A stretch of 64,000 bases of DNA from Haemophilus haemolyticus (GCF_003351405.1 NZ_CP031240.1:1426001-1490000), one strand, 5' to 3'; counted from the stretch's first letter, positions 40,619 through 50,247 are shown. The notes: generated by a model from the sequence alone, not told the origin. Numbers and translations are program-made.

Positions 40619-41299
40619 TTATGAACGCGCCAGCATTAATTCAATGCGTGAGCCAACACGTTGTGCTTGGTCAGCTAGTACGCCAACCCATTCAATAATT
40701 TTATATAAGAACATCACATCAATAGGGTTATAACGGCTTTCGATGGTGTAAAGCATTTTACGCAATTTGATCTGCATTTGGTCGGTATCATCTTCAATTG
40801 CATCGAGTTCTTGAATCATATCGTTAACTAATTTTAGTTCACGACCTTTAAAACCAGTTTCTAAAAGTTGATCCATTTCTTCGATTACTCGATGAGCTTG
40901 ATGAATAGCATCTAAACTACGTTTTACGTAACGTAAGAATTCTTCCTGCATTTCTTCAGGAATACCAAATTGACGCCCAATCATACGGCCTGCAATATCT
41001 TTAGCAAAATTTGCTAACTTATCTTGTTGCGTGACTAATTCTAAGAGATCAGTACGATCGATAGGTAAGAATAAACCACGTGGCAATTTCAAACGAATCT
41101 CACGTTTCAAACTATCCGCTTCACGTTCACGCTGAGAGATTTCTAAGCGTTTTTCTTCCGCTTTTTCCCAATCCTTTGAGAAGGTGGTTTCAAAAAAAGG
41201 AATTAAAAGATCGCTACATTCAGTGACTTTTTCCGAATGCTTTTGCAATGGTTTTAAAGGCGAATGGGCAAATAATCCGAGAATATTATTCATTGCCAT
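40619..41299 (-). CDS. DUF47 (PhoU-like) phosphate transport regulator
   Basis: A 226-residue, all-helical DUF47/TIGR00153 protein. These PhoU-like proteins are usually encoded with PiT transporters and are thought to control them. Visible features are a highly charged helix near residues 35-75 and the C-terminal LYKIIEWVGVLADQAQRVGSR, typical of the family. GGAG lies upstream of the first ATG; a second Met at residue 3 is also possible. Confidence 0.9.
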   Translation of the reverse strand: MAMNNILGLFAHSPLKPLQKHSEKVTECSDLLIPFFETTFSKDWEKAEEKRLEISQREREADSLKREIRLKLPRGLFLPIDRTDLLELVTQQDKLANFAKDIAGRMIGRQFGIPEEMQEEFLRYVKRSLDAIHQAHRVIEEMDQLLETGFKGRELKLVNDMIQELDAIEDDTDQMQIKLRKMLYTIESRYNPIDVMFLYKIIEWVGVLADQAQRVGSRIELMLARS

Positions 41300-41462
41300 A
41301 AGTGATTTACTCCATAAGGGGTTAAAAATTCGTGCGCATATTACCCGATTTTTGTTGATATTTAAAATTTTTCAAAAAAATTTGTAAGAAAAAAGGTTTA
41401 TCTTCGACTAACTAAATAACTGGGTAATATTTCCTAGTGTGGTAAGATAAGTGACCCAATAC

Positions 41463-41489
41463 ACTTTTCGCTTTAAAAGCGAGAAAATT
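41463..41489 (+). promoter_or_regulatory. Leader hairpin upstream of the MNIO operon
   Basis: The leader of the first operon gene contains CGCTTTAAAAGCG extended to TTTTC / GAGAAAA, an imperfect stem 14 bases before the start codon. A plausible promoter lies upstream (TTCGAC, 16-nt spacer, TAATAT, in the 41407-41433 stretch) but is not strong. A role for the hairpin is only a guess. Confidence 0.35.
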
Positions 41490-41502
41490 TGAAAGGTAAA
41501 AA

Positions 41503-41958
41503 ATGAAGGATTGTAAGATGCAAGGTATCAGCAGCAGCGTGAGTTTATTGATTTTACGCTTTTTTCTTGCGTGGGAATTTTTAGAGGCAGGGTTAGAAAA
41601 ATGGAATGGTCAAAATTGGTTTACTGAAATACAAGATCGTTTTCCTTTTCCGTTTAATCTTATTCCTGCTGATATTAATTGGCACATTGCAATGGGGTCA
41701 GAATTAATTCTCCCTTTCTTGCTAATATTCGGAGTACTAACTCGTTTTAGTGCATTAGGTTTAACGATTTTAATCTCTGTTGCGTGGTATAGTATTCATG
41801 CTGATTCAGGTTATAACGTTTGTGATAATGGTTATAAATTACCATTAATTTATGTGGTAACTTTATTAATCTTAATTACGCAGGGAGCAGGGAAACTCTC
41901 TTTAGACACGCTTATTAAGAAGGTTTATCCAACTAAAAGCTGGTTGAAATTCCTCTAA
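41503..41958 (+). CDS. DoxX-family membrane protein of the MNIO/bufferin operon
   Basis: A 151-residue DoxX-family protein with four membrane helices (about 10-28, 65-83, 88-108, 117-138). A conserved-looking exposed loop SIHADSGYNVCDNGYK lies between helices three and four and could bind metal or heme-like partners. DoxX genes are frequent neighbours of DUF692 clusters. It is the first gene of the operon; hvfA follows after 34 bases. The start ATG has AAAGGTAAAA upstream; a second Met at residue 6 is possible. Confidence 0.85.
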   Translation: MKDCKMQGISSSVSLLILRFFLAWEFLEAGLEKWNGQNWFTEIQDRFPFPFNLIPADINWHIAMGSELILPFLLIFGVLTRFSALGLTILISVAWYSIHADSGYNVCDNGYKLPLIYVVTLLILITQGAGKLSLDTLIKKVYPTKSWLKFL

Positions 41959-41992
41959 CTATATATTCAAGATCAAACTCTAGGAGATTTAA

Positions 41993-42229
41993 ATGAAAAA
42001 ATTATCCACTTTAGCCGCATTAGCAGGAGCATTAACGATGACAGTAGCTACTGTTGCACACGCTGAGTCAAAATCAAGCAGTACAGATAAAACTGCAACA
42101 CCTTGTGTGGGTGATAAATGTGTGAAAACAAAAGCTGCAGAAGGTAAATGTGGTGAAGGTAAATGCGGTGCGAGCCAACCAAAAGCTGCAGAAGGTAAAT
42201 GTGGTGAAGGTAAATGCGGTTCTAAATAA
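41993..42229 (+). CDS. hvfA: Bufferin-type copper-binding RiPP precursor (HvfA-like)
   Basis: A 78-residue secreted peptide. The signal peptide is residues 1-24 (cleavage after VAHA). The mature part has six cysteines: two in TPCVGDKCV and four in EGKCG units, arranged as two copies of KAAEGKCGEGKCG. The neighbouring DUF692 enzyme and DUF2063 partner match the H. influenzae Hvf and the bufferin systems. In these, EGKCG cysteines are converted to oxazolone-thioamide-type groups that bind Cu(I). Strong AGGAG ribosome site. Function is inferred from this recently described family. Confidence 0.88.
   Translation: MKKLSTLAALAGALTMTVATVAHAESKSSSTDKTATPCVGDKCVKTKAAEGKCGEGKCGASQPKAAEGKCGEGKCGSK
42131..42220 (+). 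repeat. Tandem 51-bp repeat in hvfA encoding the EGKCG core
   Basis: 39 bases are identical between 42131-42169 and 42182-42220 (51-base period, 17 codons: KAAEGKCGEGKCG plus ASQP). Unequal exchange would add or remove two modifiable cysteines in frame. Confidence 0.9.
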
Positions 42230-42258
42230 TCGTATTTTAATCTAGATGCCATACATAG

Positions 42259-42282
42259 CACTGGTGTAAATTTACACCAGTG
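42259..42282 (+). promoter_or_regulatory. Perfect palindrome between hvfA and the MNIO gene
   Basis: CACTGGTGTAAA / TTTACACCAGTG is a perfect 24-base palindrome without a following T run. In RiPP operons a hairpin between precursor and enzyme genes often lets the precursor be made in excess, by partial termination or by protecting the upstream mRNA end. It could also be an operator. Confidence 0.65.
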
Positions 42283-42306
42283 TTGTATTAAAAGGAGTAA
42301 ATAATT

Positions 42307-43227
42307 ATGTTACAAGGTGCAGGATTAGGGTATCGTCGAGATTTAGCGGATGATTTTTTGAATTTATCATCAAATAATGCGATTCAGTTTATGGAAGTTG
42401 CTCCAGAAAATTGGGTAAAAATGGGAGGAGCTGCTCGTTATAAATTTGATCAAGCCGCTGAAAGATATCCACTTGCGGTACACGGACTATCACTTTCATT
42501 AGGCGGGCAAGCACCACTTGATCGCGAGTTATTAAAAAATACTAAAGCATTAATGACTCAATATAATTCGACATTTTTTTCTGAACATTTGAGTTATTGT
42601 GAATGTGAAGGGCATTTATATGATTTATTACCTATGCCATTTACTGAAGAAGCTGTAAAACACGTAGCACAGAGAATCCGCTATGTGCAAGATTTTTTAG
42701 GATTACAAATTTCATTAGAAAACACCTCTTATTATCTACACTCTCCCACCAGCACAATGAATGAAGTAGAATTTTTAAATGCTATTGCACAAGAAGCAGA
42801 TTGTGGTATTCATTTAGATGTGAATAATATTTATGTAAATGGCGTCAATCACGGTTTACTTGATCCTTATGTTTTTTTAGATCAAGTAGATGTGAAACGT
42901 GTCAATTACATTCATATTGCAGGACACGACGAAGAACATTCTGCAGCACAAGTTGTGGAGGATTTAGAAGGAGAATCATTTAATAAAATAAAAGGGGCAT
43001 ATCGCTATTTACCAGAGTTATTAATTGATACGCACGGTGAGGCAGTAAAAGGTACTGTGTGGGATTTATTAGAATATGCCTATCAACGACTACCTGCCAT
43101 TCCGCCAACATTATTAGAGCGTGATTTCAATTTCCCTCCATTTGCAGAACTTTATGCTGAAGTTGAACATATTGCACAACTACAGCAAAAATATGCTCAA
43201 AAAGAGGTAATATCCTATGCAGCCTAA
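42307..43227 (+). CDS. hvfB: DUF692 multinuclear non-heme iron oxidase (HvfB/BufB-like)
   Basis: A 306-residue MNIO enzyme of the MbnB/DUF692 family, a TIM barrel with two or three irons. Likely metal ligands are His59 (VHGLSLS), His94 (SEHLSYCE), Glu138 (SLENTSYY), His169 and Asp171 (GIHLDVNN), His203 and His207 ([10 protein letters not shown]), and Asp241, His243 and Glu245 (IDTHGE). It should oxidise cysteines in the HvfA peptide using O2, with HvfC presenting the substrate. AAAGGAG ribosome site. It overlaps hvfC by 11 bases. Confidence 0.92.
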   Translation: MLQGAGLGYRRDLADDFLNLSSNNAIQFMEVAPENWVKMGGAARYKFDQAAERYPLAVHGLSLSLGGQAPLDRELLKNTKALMTQYNSTFFSEHLSYCECEGHLYDLLPMPFTEEAVKHVAQRIRYVQDFLGLQISLENTSYYLHSPTSTMNEVEFLNAIAQEADCGIHLDVNNIYVNGVNHGLLDPYVFLDQVDVKRVNYIHIAGHDEEHSAAQVVEDLEGESFNKIKGAYRYLPELLIDTHGEAVKGTVWDLLEYAYQRLPAIPPTLLERDFNFPPFAELYAEVEHIAQLQQKYAQKEVISYAA

Positions 43228-43933
43228 ACCTTTGCTTATTGAAACACAAAAAGCACTTGCCACAGCAGTTCGATTGGCTAATGCTCAACCTCTAAATGGT
43301 TATGCTCCGAATCGCCTTGCTGTTTATGCTCGTTTAGTTCGAAATAACATCTTTGGTTTTATTGACCGTTGTTTTGTTGAAGCGCCTAAACACGTTTCTG
43401 CTGAGAGTTGGTCTCAGATAAAAGAAATGTTTGTATTAACAGGAAAATCACATTCTCCTTATTTTCAAGATATTGCTGGAGAATTTCTCTTATTTTGTCA
43501 AGAAAAAGAGAGTTTTGATGCCAATATACTGGCATTGATGGATTTTGAAAATACTCAATTACTTGCAGAAGTTTCTTTAGCAAAAGTACCTGCAAAATTT
43601 GAGTGGAATAAGTATAGCGTAATGCAGTTATCTGATGCAGCTTATTTAAAAAGCTATGAAGTCGATTTTTTATCAAGCGATTTTAAACAATTTGATAAAA
43701 AACCTATGCAAGCTGTTATATGGCGGGATAGCGATTTTAATATTCTGCAACAACGCTTATCTGAACTTGACTTTTGGCTATTAAGTTATATACAAGAACA
43801 ACCTTCGTCTTTAGAAGAGGTATTATCTGCCTTGAATACCGTAGTTGAAGATAGCACCCCCTTAATTCCATTATTGGAAAACACTTGGGTGAATTGGATT
43901 AATGCTGAAGTGCTTTATCCGAAAGAGGGATAA
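43217..43933 (+). CDS. hvfC: DUF2063 partner protein of the MNIO enzyme (HvfC/BufC-like)
   Basis: A 238-residue protein with an N-terminal DUF2063 domain (about 1-95, [20 protein letters not shown]) and a C-terminal winged-helix-like region, like MbnC and other MNIO partners that bind the leader or core of the precursor. The start overlaps the 3' end of hvfB by 11 bases with an AGAGG ribosome site inside hvfB, so translation is coupled. Last gene of the operon, followed by a terminator. Confidence 0.88.
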   Translation: MQPKPLLIETQKALATAVRLANAQPLNGYAPNRLAVYARLVRNNIFGFIDRCFVEAPKHVSAESWSQIKEMFVLTGKSHSPYFQDIAGEFLLFCQEKESFDANILALMDFENTQLLAEVSLAKVPAKFEWNKYSVMQLSDAAYLKSYEVDFLSSDFKQFDKKPMQAVIWRDSDFNILQQRLSELDFWLLSYIQEQPSSLEEVLSALNTVVEDSTPLIPLLENTWVNWINAEVLYPKEG

Positions 43934-43965
43934 ATTTTGTATAGAAAAACTCACAAAATGTTAGA

Positions 43966-44000
43966 TAGGTGAAAAAGATGACTTTTTCACCTAATTTTTT
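43966..44000 (+). terminator. Terminator of the MNIO operon
   Basis: TAGGTGAAAAAG / CTTTTTCACCTA stem with a short loop and six Ts, 32 bases after the hvfC stop. Confidence 0.9.
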
Positions 44001-44276
44001 CTTGGTTAGTATTTTCCATATATTATCCAAATCTTTTCAATATAGATTTGAGAACAGTTCGAATCATATTCTCCGCTTAAATGAAACCTTTCAGTTATAA
44101 ATCTAAATATTTGATTTCCAATTTATTCAATTTCATATAATGAAAATTTGTCACATAATTATTTGAATAACCTTTCATTTATAATTTCCTATATTTTAAT
44201 TATAGAAAAATACTGCACAATAAATATAAATTCATTTATAGCTGTTTAATATGTAAAGTAAAACACCACAAAAATC
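44001..44276. other. AT-rich intergenic stretch
   Basis: About 280 bases, visibly very AT-rich, between the operon terminator and the next promoter. I see no open frame with a ribosome site, no tRNA, no strong hairpin and no uptake signal in it. Such DNA suits H-NS binding, but that is a guess. Confidence 0.5.
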
Positions 44277-44304
44277 TTGATTTATTTTTATTGTATTGTA
44301 TATT
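44277..44304 (+). promoter_or_regulatory. Promoter of the CYTH-domain gene
   Basis: TTGATT, 16-nt spacer, TATATT, 28 bases before the ATG. Confidence 0.6.
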
Positions 44305-44332
44305 CAAACAGTTAATTTGAGTAAGGAATATT

Positions 44333-45370
44333 ATGCTACAAGAAATTGAATTAAAATTGGCGATCTCGCCACAAATCAGTATTGAATTGCCACAATATCT
44401 TGCAAAATTTACGATTTTAGATCATCGAGATTTATTTTTGAGTAATACTTATTATGATTATCCTGATCATTTCCTTGCTAAACAAAAGATGGGATTACGA
44501 ATTCGTCAAGAAGATCAAGAACTTACATTAACGCTTAAAACCAACGGCGAAGTTGTTGGTGGATTGCATAGTCGCCCAGAATATAATTTATCATTAACCG
44601 AAAAAGAAACGCCAACTAATGCCCAATTAAGAGAGCTTTATCCTTTTGAACAATTACCTAGTTCTACACTACAACCTATTTTCTCCACAGATTTTAACCG
44701 CACTTTTTGGTTAGTTGAATTTCAACAATCCAAAATTGAAGTGGCTTTTGATCAAGGCAAAATTATTGCAGGCGAATCTGAGCAATCGATTTGTGAAATT
44801 GAGTTTGAATTGAAATCTGGCAATGTGCAGGATCTTTTTGATTTTGTGGAAACTTTGCCTTTCGAAAGAGATATTTATTTTAGTAGCGCAAGTAAAGCAA
44901 AGCGTGGTTATTTGCTGGGTTCAAAACAATTTTTAACAGATTGGTTAAATAAATGGCGTGATTTCTTAAAAGAAGAACGAGAAGAAAGTGCGGTAGATTT
45001 TTGTGCAAAATTTAATTCCGTGTTGAAAATGGAACAGAAACTTTTGGAAGAAACTTTATCCTTTTCTCCCGCACTTTTTAGCCAAGATTTTATGAAAACA
45101 GTGGAGCGAGTTGGGGCATTTTTTAATCTTTATCATTATTATGATGAAAATGGAAAAATCCTAGAAGCGGTGGCAACAGAAAAACAAAAAGAAACGCTCT
45201 TACCAGCTTTGTTAGAAAGCAATCAGAAAATTTTTGCTGAAATCCGTGATTTGATTCGTTTTCATAGTGAAACGAAAGAAAATGAAAAAACTATTGAAAA
45301 ATTGACCGCACTTTTGAAAAGTCGAGTTTATTTTGAGCGAATGATCAAATTAATGAGATTCTCGGCATAA
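44333..45370 (+). CDS. CYTH-domain protein, probable inorganic triphosphatase
   Basis: A 345-residue protein with an N-terminal CYTH tunnel fold (about 1-205). The signature ExExK is EIELK at residues 4-8, and further tunnel residues appear in GLRIRQEDQELTLTLK and EIEFELKSG. The C-terminal 140 residues are helical and may be a short or degenerate CHAD-like part. E. coli YgiF has the same plan (433 residues) and hydrolyses tripolyphosphate, so that activity is likely here. AAGGAATATT ribosome site. Confidence 0.85.
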   Translation: MLQEIELKLAISPQISIELPQYLAKFTILDHRDLFLSNTYYDYPDHFLAKQKMGLRIRQEDQELTLTLKTNGEVVGGLHSRPEYNLSLTEKETPTNAQLRELYPFEQLPSSTLQPIFSTDFNRTFWLVEFQQSKIEVAFDQGKIIAGESEQSICEIEFELKSGNVQDLFDFVETLPFERDIYFSSASKAKRGYLLGSKQFLTDWLNKWRDFLKEEREESAVDFCAKFNSVLKMEQKLLEETLSFSPALFSQDFMKTVERVGAFFNLYHYYDENGKILEAVATEKQKETLLPALLESNQKIFAEIRDLIRFHSETKENEKTIEKLTALLKSRVYFERMIKLMRFSA

Positions 45371-45495
45371 TGCGAATCAACCGTGCAAATGGGTAAGCTA
45401 TGTTTCTAGGCATTATGTAAGCTTGCTCTGAACAATATAACGATATTTAGTCCTAGGTATACGAATACTCGGTTAAAGGATGAGAAGGATAAAAA

Positions 45496-46872
45496 ATGGC
45501 TAAAGCCCCGAAAACAGCTTATGTATGTAACGATTGTGGTGCGGAGTTTTCTCGTTGGCAAGGGCAATGCTCGGCTTGTAAAGCGTGGAATACAATTACC
45601 GAAGTGCGGTTAATTTCCACGGCAAAATCAAAAAATGATCGTTTTAGCGGCTACGCAGGTGAAACTCAGGCAAAAATTCGAACGCTCTCTGAAATTAGTT
45701 TGCAAGAAACACCACGTTTTTCCAGTGGTTTTAATGAATTAGATCGCGTACTGGGTGGTGGGATTGTACCAGGCAGTGCGATTTTAATTGGTGGGCATCC
45801 TGGTGCAGGGAAAAGTACATTGTTATTACAAGTCATGTGTGGTTTAGCGAAAAACATGACCGCACTTTATGTGACGGGAGAGGAATCACTACAACAGGTT
45901 GCGATGCGTGCAAGTCGATTAGGATTGCCAAACGATCAATTAAAAATGTTGTCAGAAACCTCTGTGGAACAGATTTGTAATTTGGCGGATCAGTTAAAAC
46001 CGCAAATTATAGTTGTGGATTCGATCCAAGTAATGCATTTGGCAGATATTCAATCATCGCCAGGAAGTGTAGCTCAAGTGCGAGAATGTGCTTCTTTCCT
46101 CACTCGTTATGCGAAAACCCGCCAAGTTGCCATTATTATGGTGGGGCATGTAACGAAAGACGGAACCCTTGCAGGGCCGAAAGTGTTAGAGCATGCGATT
46201 GACTGTTCATTACTATTAGAAGGCGAAGCCGATTCTCGCTATCGTACTTTACGTAGTCATAAAAACCGTTTTGGTGCGGTGAATGAATTAGGTGTATTTG
46301 GTATGACCGAGCAAGGCTTGCGAGAAGTAAAAAATCCATCGGCAATCTTTTTAAGTCGCGGGGATGAGATTACATCGGGCAGCTCTGTTATGGTACTTTG
46401 GGAAGGAACACGCCCTCTTTTAGTTGAAATTCAGGCTCTAGTGGATCATTCAATGTTAGCGAATCCTCGTCGTGTTGCGGTGGGATTAGAGCAAAATCGC
46501 TTAGCACTATTATTGGCGGTGTTACATCGACATGGGGGCTTACAAATGGCTGACCAAGATGTCTTTGTCAATGTTGTGGGTGGTGTAAAAGTGAGTGAAA
46601 CAAGTGCGGATTTGGCTTTGTTGCTTGCATTAATTTCTAGTTTCCGTAATCGTCCTTTGCCACAAGATTTAGTGATTTTTGGTGAGGTGGGATTAGCTGG
46701 AGAAATTCGTCCTGTGCCAAGTGGACAAGAACGTATTAGTGAAGCGGCAAAGCATGGCTTTAAACGTGCTATTGTTCCTTTTGGCAACAAACCGAAAAGT
46801 GCGGTCGAAAATATGCAAGTTTTTACGGTGAAGAAACTTTCCGATGCGCTAGCTGTATTGGATAATTTCTAA
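45496..46872 (+). CDS. radA: DNA repair/branch migration ATPase RadA (Sms)
   Basis: A 458-residue RadA with a zinc finger (Cys11, Cys14, Cys25, Cys28), a RecA-like core with Walker A GGHPGAGKST starting at about residue 99, the RadA-specific KNRFG motif near 256, and a C-terminal Lon-like domain. It extends D-loops by branch migration during recombination, which in a naturally competent genus bears on transformation. GAGAAGGATAAAAA precedes the ATG. Own transcription unit. Confidence 0.96.
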   Translation: MAKAPKTAYVCNDCGAEFSRWQGQCSACKAWNTITEVRLISTAKSKNDRFSGYAGETQAKIRTLSEISLQETPRFSSGFNELDRVLGGGIVPGSAILIGGHPGAGKSTLLLQVMCGLAKNMTALYVTGEESLQQVAMRASRLGLPNDQLKMLSETSVEQICNLADQLKPQIIVVDSIQVMHLADIQSSPGSVAQVRECASFLTRYAKTRQVAIIMVGHVTKDGTLAGPKVLEHAIDCSLLLEGEADSRYRTLRSHKNRFGAVNELGVFGMTEQGLREVKNPSAIFLSRGDEITSGSSVMVLWEGTRPLLVEIQALVDHSMLANPRRVAVGLEQNRLALLLAVLHRHGGLQMADQDVFVNVVGGVKVSETSADLALLLALISSFRNRPLPQDLVIFGEVGLAGEIRPVPSGQERISEAAKHGFKRAIVPFGNKPKSAVENMQVFTVKKLSDALAVLDNF

Positions 46873-46994
46873 ATACTTCCATTAGAGATAATTAATAGAC
46901 TTAATGGAAATGAATTATCTATGGCCGTTGTACTGAAAACGTTAGCAAAATTTGTTAAAATAAACATACTTTTTATTCAAAGAAAAATAAGAAA

Positions 46995-47474
46995 ATGGAA
47001 AAAAAACTGAATAAAGCACTGGATGCGATTGATATAAAAATTCTTAATGAATTACAACGCAACGGTAAAATTTCTAATATTGATTTGTCGAAAAAAGTAG
47101 GGCTTTCACCCACGCCTTGTTTAGAACGTGTTAAACGTTTAGAAAAACAAGGCGTAATTATGGGATATCGTGCATTGTTGAATCCTGAATTATTGGAAGC
47201 GCCTTTGCTTGTGATCGTGGAAATTACGTTAGTTCGAGGAAAACCTGACGTATTTGAGGAATTTAATGCTGCGATTCAAGAGTTGGAAGAAATTCAAGAA
47301 TGCCATTTGGTATCGGGCGATTTTGACTATTTATTAAAAACTCGTGTTGCCGACATGGCTGAATACCGAAAATTGCTGGGAACGACATTATTGCGCTTAC
47401 CTGGCGTAAATGACACTCGCACTTATGTTGTGATGGAAGAAGTAAAACAAACTAATTTCCTTGTATTGAAATAA
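46995..47474 (+). CDS. lrp: Leucine-responsive regulator Lrp
   Basis: A 159-residue feast/famine regulator. The helix-turn-helix region is ILNELQRNGKISNIDLSKKV and GLSPTPCLERVKRL (about 16-48), and the ligand-binding RAM domain with LEEIQECHLVSGDFDYLLK follows. It is close to E. coli Lrp (164). ftsK starts one base after its stop, so the two are cotranscribed. The nearby ilvIH genes, a classic Lrp target in E. coli, may be among its targets. Confidence 0.94.
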   Translation: MEKKLNKALDAIDIKILNELQRNGKISNIDLSKKVGLSPTPCLERVKRLEKQGVIMGYRALLNPELLEAPLLVIVEITLVRGKPDVFEEFNAAIQELEEIQECHLVSGDFDYLLKTRVADMAEYRKLLGTTLLRLPGVNDTRTYVVMEEVKQTNFLVLK

Positions 47475-47475
47475 T

Positions 47476-50247
47476 ATGATTAAACAAATAACAGAACGAT
47501 TTACGCCCAGACAGTATTTAGCTGAACTTTTGCTTGGATTGACCGCACTTTTCGGGCTTTATTTAATTGTTGCTTGGTCAAGTTATACTCCGCTTGATAA
47601 TTCTTGGGCAACGGCTGGTGCGCATGGTGAAACAATTAATAAAGTCGGCGCATTTGGTGCGTGGATTATCGATCTTTCTTTTGTTTTCTTAGGTTATGTT
47701 GCCCACGTAATTCCTTTTACGGCTTTTTTTGTACCTGTCTATTTATTGAAAATAAAAGCAGTTAAAAATCTTTCCTGTACTCGAATTATTTTACGTAGTT
47801 TTGGCTTTACAATGCTGATTATTGGGCTTTGCGTGATGAGTATGTTGCTTTTGCAAAGCAATGCCTTTTATTTAAGTGGTGGAGTTGTAGGCGGTTCACT
47901 TGTTGTAAATTGGCTTTATCCAGCATTAGGTAAATTCGGAGCGGTTTTAATTGGTTTTATATTTGCTTTAATCGGTTTTATTTTTTGCTCTGGCGCCTCA
48001 TTAATTCGATTGATTGTAGCCTTTTATCATTGGTTGACAATGAAAAATGAACAGGAAGAACGTGTTGAGCAAGAAAAAACAACGGAAGAATTAGAGCAAA
48101 TCGTGATTGTAAAATCAGATAGTTCAGAAACAGAAAATCTAAATCAAATTAATCTTAATGTAGAACAAAATGGTGAGATTGAAGCCCAAAAATCATCTTT
48201 AGAGGTTGAAGACAACTCTGTTGGGCATCCTTCGCATTTAATTAATATTCATGGTTTAAACCCAGAGGTCTCGATTAAATCAGAATATGAAGTTTCTCCT
48301 GAAGAGAGTGTAAAACCTCAGTTTTCTCTTGAGTTTGAATCTGAAGCATTACCTAGCGTGAATTTATCGAGCGACGCGCATGGACAAACGGTAAGTAAAA
48401 ATGATTTTGTGCCAGTGTGGAATAAACCGATAAAGCCTGCTGTTCAGGATGATGTCTCAATGAATCAAAGTGAGGATGATTTTACTAAGGTGTCCTTGCT
48501 TACAAATGATGAAATGCCAAAGGTTTCATTAAAACCAATTAATGAATCCTTGAATACGGAAATGGCGGATAATAATTTTGATGTTCAAGCTGATGAAAAA
48601 GTCAGTTTAGGTGATGATGAACTAAAATTTAACGTATCCTTACAGGATGATATAAGGGATGTTCAATTAGACAAAAATCAAGAGGAATCACCTAACTATA
48701 AAGATTATAGTAGCAGCTTGATTCATCCAGCATTCCAACAGCAAACAACTAAACGTGAAAAGCCTAGTACGCCATTGCCAAGTTTAGAGTTATTATCGAA
48801 ACATCCGGCGGTAGAACAAAATATTACACAAGAAGAAGTTTTGGAAACGTCCCAACGTATAGAGCAACAATTACGTAATTTTAATGTGAAAGCGACTGTA
48901 AAAGATGTGCTTGTTGGCCCAGTTGTCACTCGCTATGAATTAGAATTACAACCAGGGGTGAAAGCGTCAAAAGTAACGAGTATTGATACCGATTTGGCGC
49001 GTGCATTAATGTTCCGTTCGATTCGTGTGGCAGAGGCTATTCCTGGCAAGCCTTATATTGGTATTGAAACACCTAATCTTCATCGTCAAATGGTGCCATT
49101 ACGTGACGTGTTAGATAGCAGCGAATTCCGTGATACTCATGCTACTTTGCCAATGGCTTTAGGTAAAGATATTAGCGGAAAGGCAGTGATTGTTGATTTA
49201 GCGAAAATGCCACATTTATTAGTTGCTGGCTCAACGGGATCAGGTAAGTCTGTTGGAGTGAATACGATGATTTTAAGTTTACTTTATCGTGTTCAGCCAG
49301 AAGATGTGAAATTCATCATGATCGATCCTAAAGTCGTCGAACTTTCAGTTTATAATGATATTCCGCATTTGCTAACGCCTGTTGTAACAGATATGAAAAA
49401 AGCCGCTAATGCGTTGCGTTGGTGTGTAGATGAAATGGAACGCCGTTATCAGTTGCTTTCTGCTCTACGTGTACGCAATATTGAAGGTTTTAACGAAAAA
49501 ATCGATGAATACGAAGCAATGGGAATGCCTATTCCAAACCCAATTTGGCGACCTGGTGATACAATGGATGCAATGCCACCTGCGTTGAAAAAATTGAGTT
49601 ATATTGTGGTTATTGTCGATGAGTTTGCTGATTTAATGATGGTAGCGGGTAAGCAAATTGAAGAACTTATTGCTCGCTTGGCACAAAAAGCGCGAGCTAT
49701 CGGTATCCATTTAATTTTAGCGACACAACGTCCTTCTGTCGATGTGATTACAGGTTTAATTAAAGCGAATATCCCAAGTCGTATTGCCTTTACCGTTGCA
49801 AGTAAAATTGACTCACGTACTATTCTAGATCAAGGAGGGGCAGAGGCGCTTTTAGGTCGTGGTGATATGCTTTATTCAGGACAAGGTTCATCGGATTTGG
49901 TTCGTGTTCATGGTGCCTTTATGAGTGATGATGAAGTTATTCGTATTGCGGATGATTGGCGAGCACGTGGTAAACCTGATTATATCGATGGCATTTTAGA
50001 AAGCGCTGACGATGAGGAAAGCTCAGAAAAAGGAATATCAAGCAGTGGAGAATTAGATCCACTCTTTGATGAAGTAATGGATTTTGTTATTAATACCGGT
50101 ACAACTTCAGTATCTTCTATTCAACGTAAATTCAGCGTAGGCTTTAACCGAGCAGCGCGTATTATGGATCAAATGGAAGAACAAGGGATTGTTAGCCCAA
50201 TGCAAAATGGTAAGCGTGAGATTTTATCGCGTCGTCCGGACTACTAA
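47476..50247 (+). CDS. ftsK: DNA translocase FtsK
   Basis: A 923-residue septal DNA translocase coordinating division with chromosome-dimer resolution. N-terminal region with about four membrane helices (1-190); acidic, low-complexity linker (about 195-435); RecA-like motor with Walker A GSTGSGKS near 587-594 and IVVIVDEFADLMMV; C-terminal gamma winged helix (about 855-923, IQRKFSVGFNRAARIMDQME). The linker is much shorter than the Pro/Gln-rich one of E. coli (1329 residues). It recurs with weak K-V-S-L units. Confidence 0.96.
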   Translation: MIKQITERFTPRQYLAELLLGLTALFGLYLIVAWSSYTPLDNSWATAGAHGETINKVGAFGAWIIDLSFVFLGYVAHVIPFTAFFVPVYLLKIKAVKNLSCTRIILRSFGFTMLIIGLCVMSMLLLQSNAFYLSGGVVGGSLVVNWLYPALGKFGAVLIGFIFALIGFIFCSGASLIRLIVAFYHWLTMKNEQEERVEQEKTTEELEQIVIVKSDSSETENLNQINLNVEQNGEIEAQKSSLEVEDNSVGHPSHLINIHGLNPEVSIKSEYEVSPEESVKPQFSLEFESEALPSVNLSSDAHGQTVSKNDFVPVWNKPIKPAVQDDVSMNQSEDDFTKVSLLTNDEMPKVSLKPINESLNTEMADNNFDVQADEKVSLGDDELKFNVSLQDDIRDVQLDKNQEESPNYKDYSSSLIHPAFQQQTTKREKPSTPLPSLELLSKHPAVEQNITQEEVLETSQRIEQQLRNFNVKATVKDVLVGPVVTRYELELQPGVKASKVTSIDTDLARALMFRSIRVAEAIPGKPYIGIETPNLHRQMVPLRDVLDSSEFRDTHATLPMALGKDISGKAVIVDLAKMPHLLVAGSTGSGKSVGVNTMILSLLYRVQPEDVKFIMIDPKVVELSVYNDIPHLLTPVVTDMKKAANALRWCVDEMERRYQLLSALRVRNIEGFNEKIDEYEAMGMPIPNPIWRPGDTMDAMPPALKKLSYIVVIVDEFADLMMVAGKQIEELIARLAQKARAIGIHLILATQRPSVDVITGLIKANIPSRIAFTVASKIDSRTILDQGGAEALLGRGDMLYSGQGSSDLVRVHGAFMSDDEVIRIADDWRARGKPDYIDGILESADDEESSEKGISSSGELDPLFDEVMDFVINTGTTSVSSIQRKFSVGFNRAARIMDQMEEQGIVSPMQNGKREILSRRPDY

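Noticed and set aside
41989..42261. Antisense HLPSPHLPSAAF-repeat frame over hvfA
   Set aside because: It is a shadow of the EGKCG repeat on the opposite strand.
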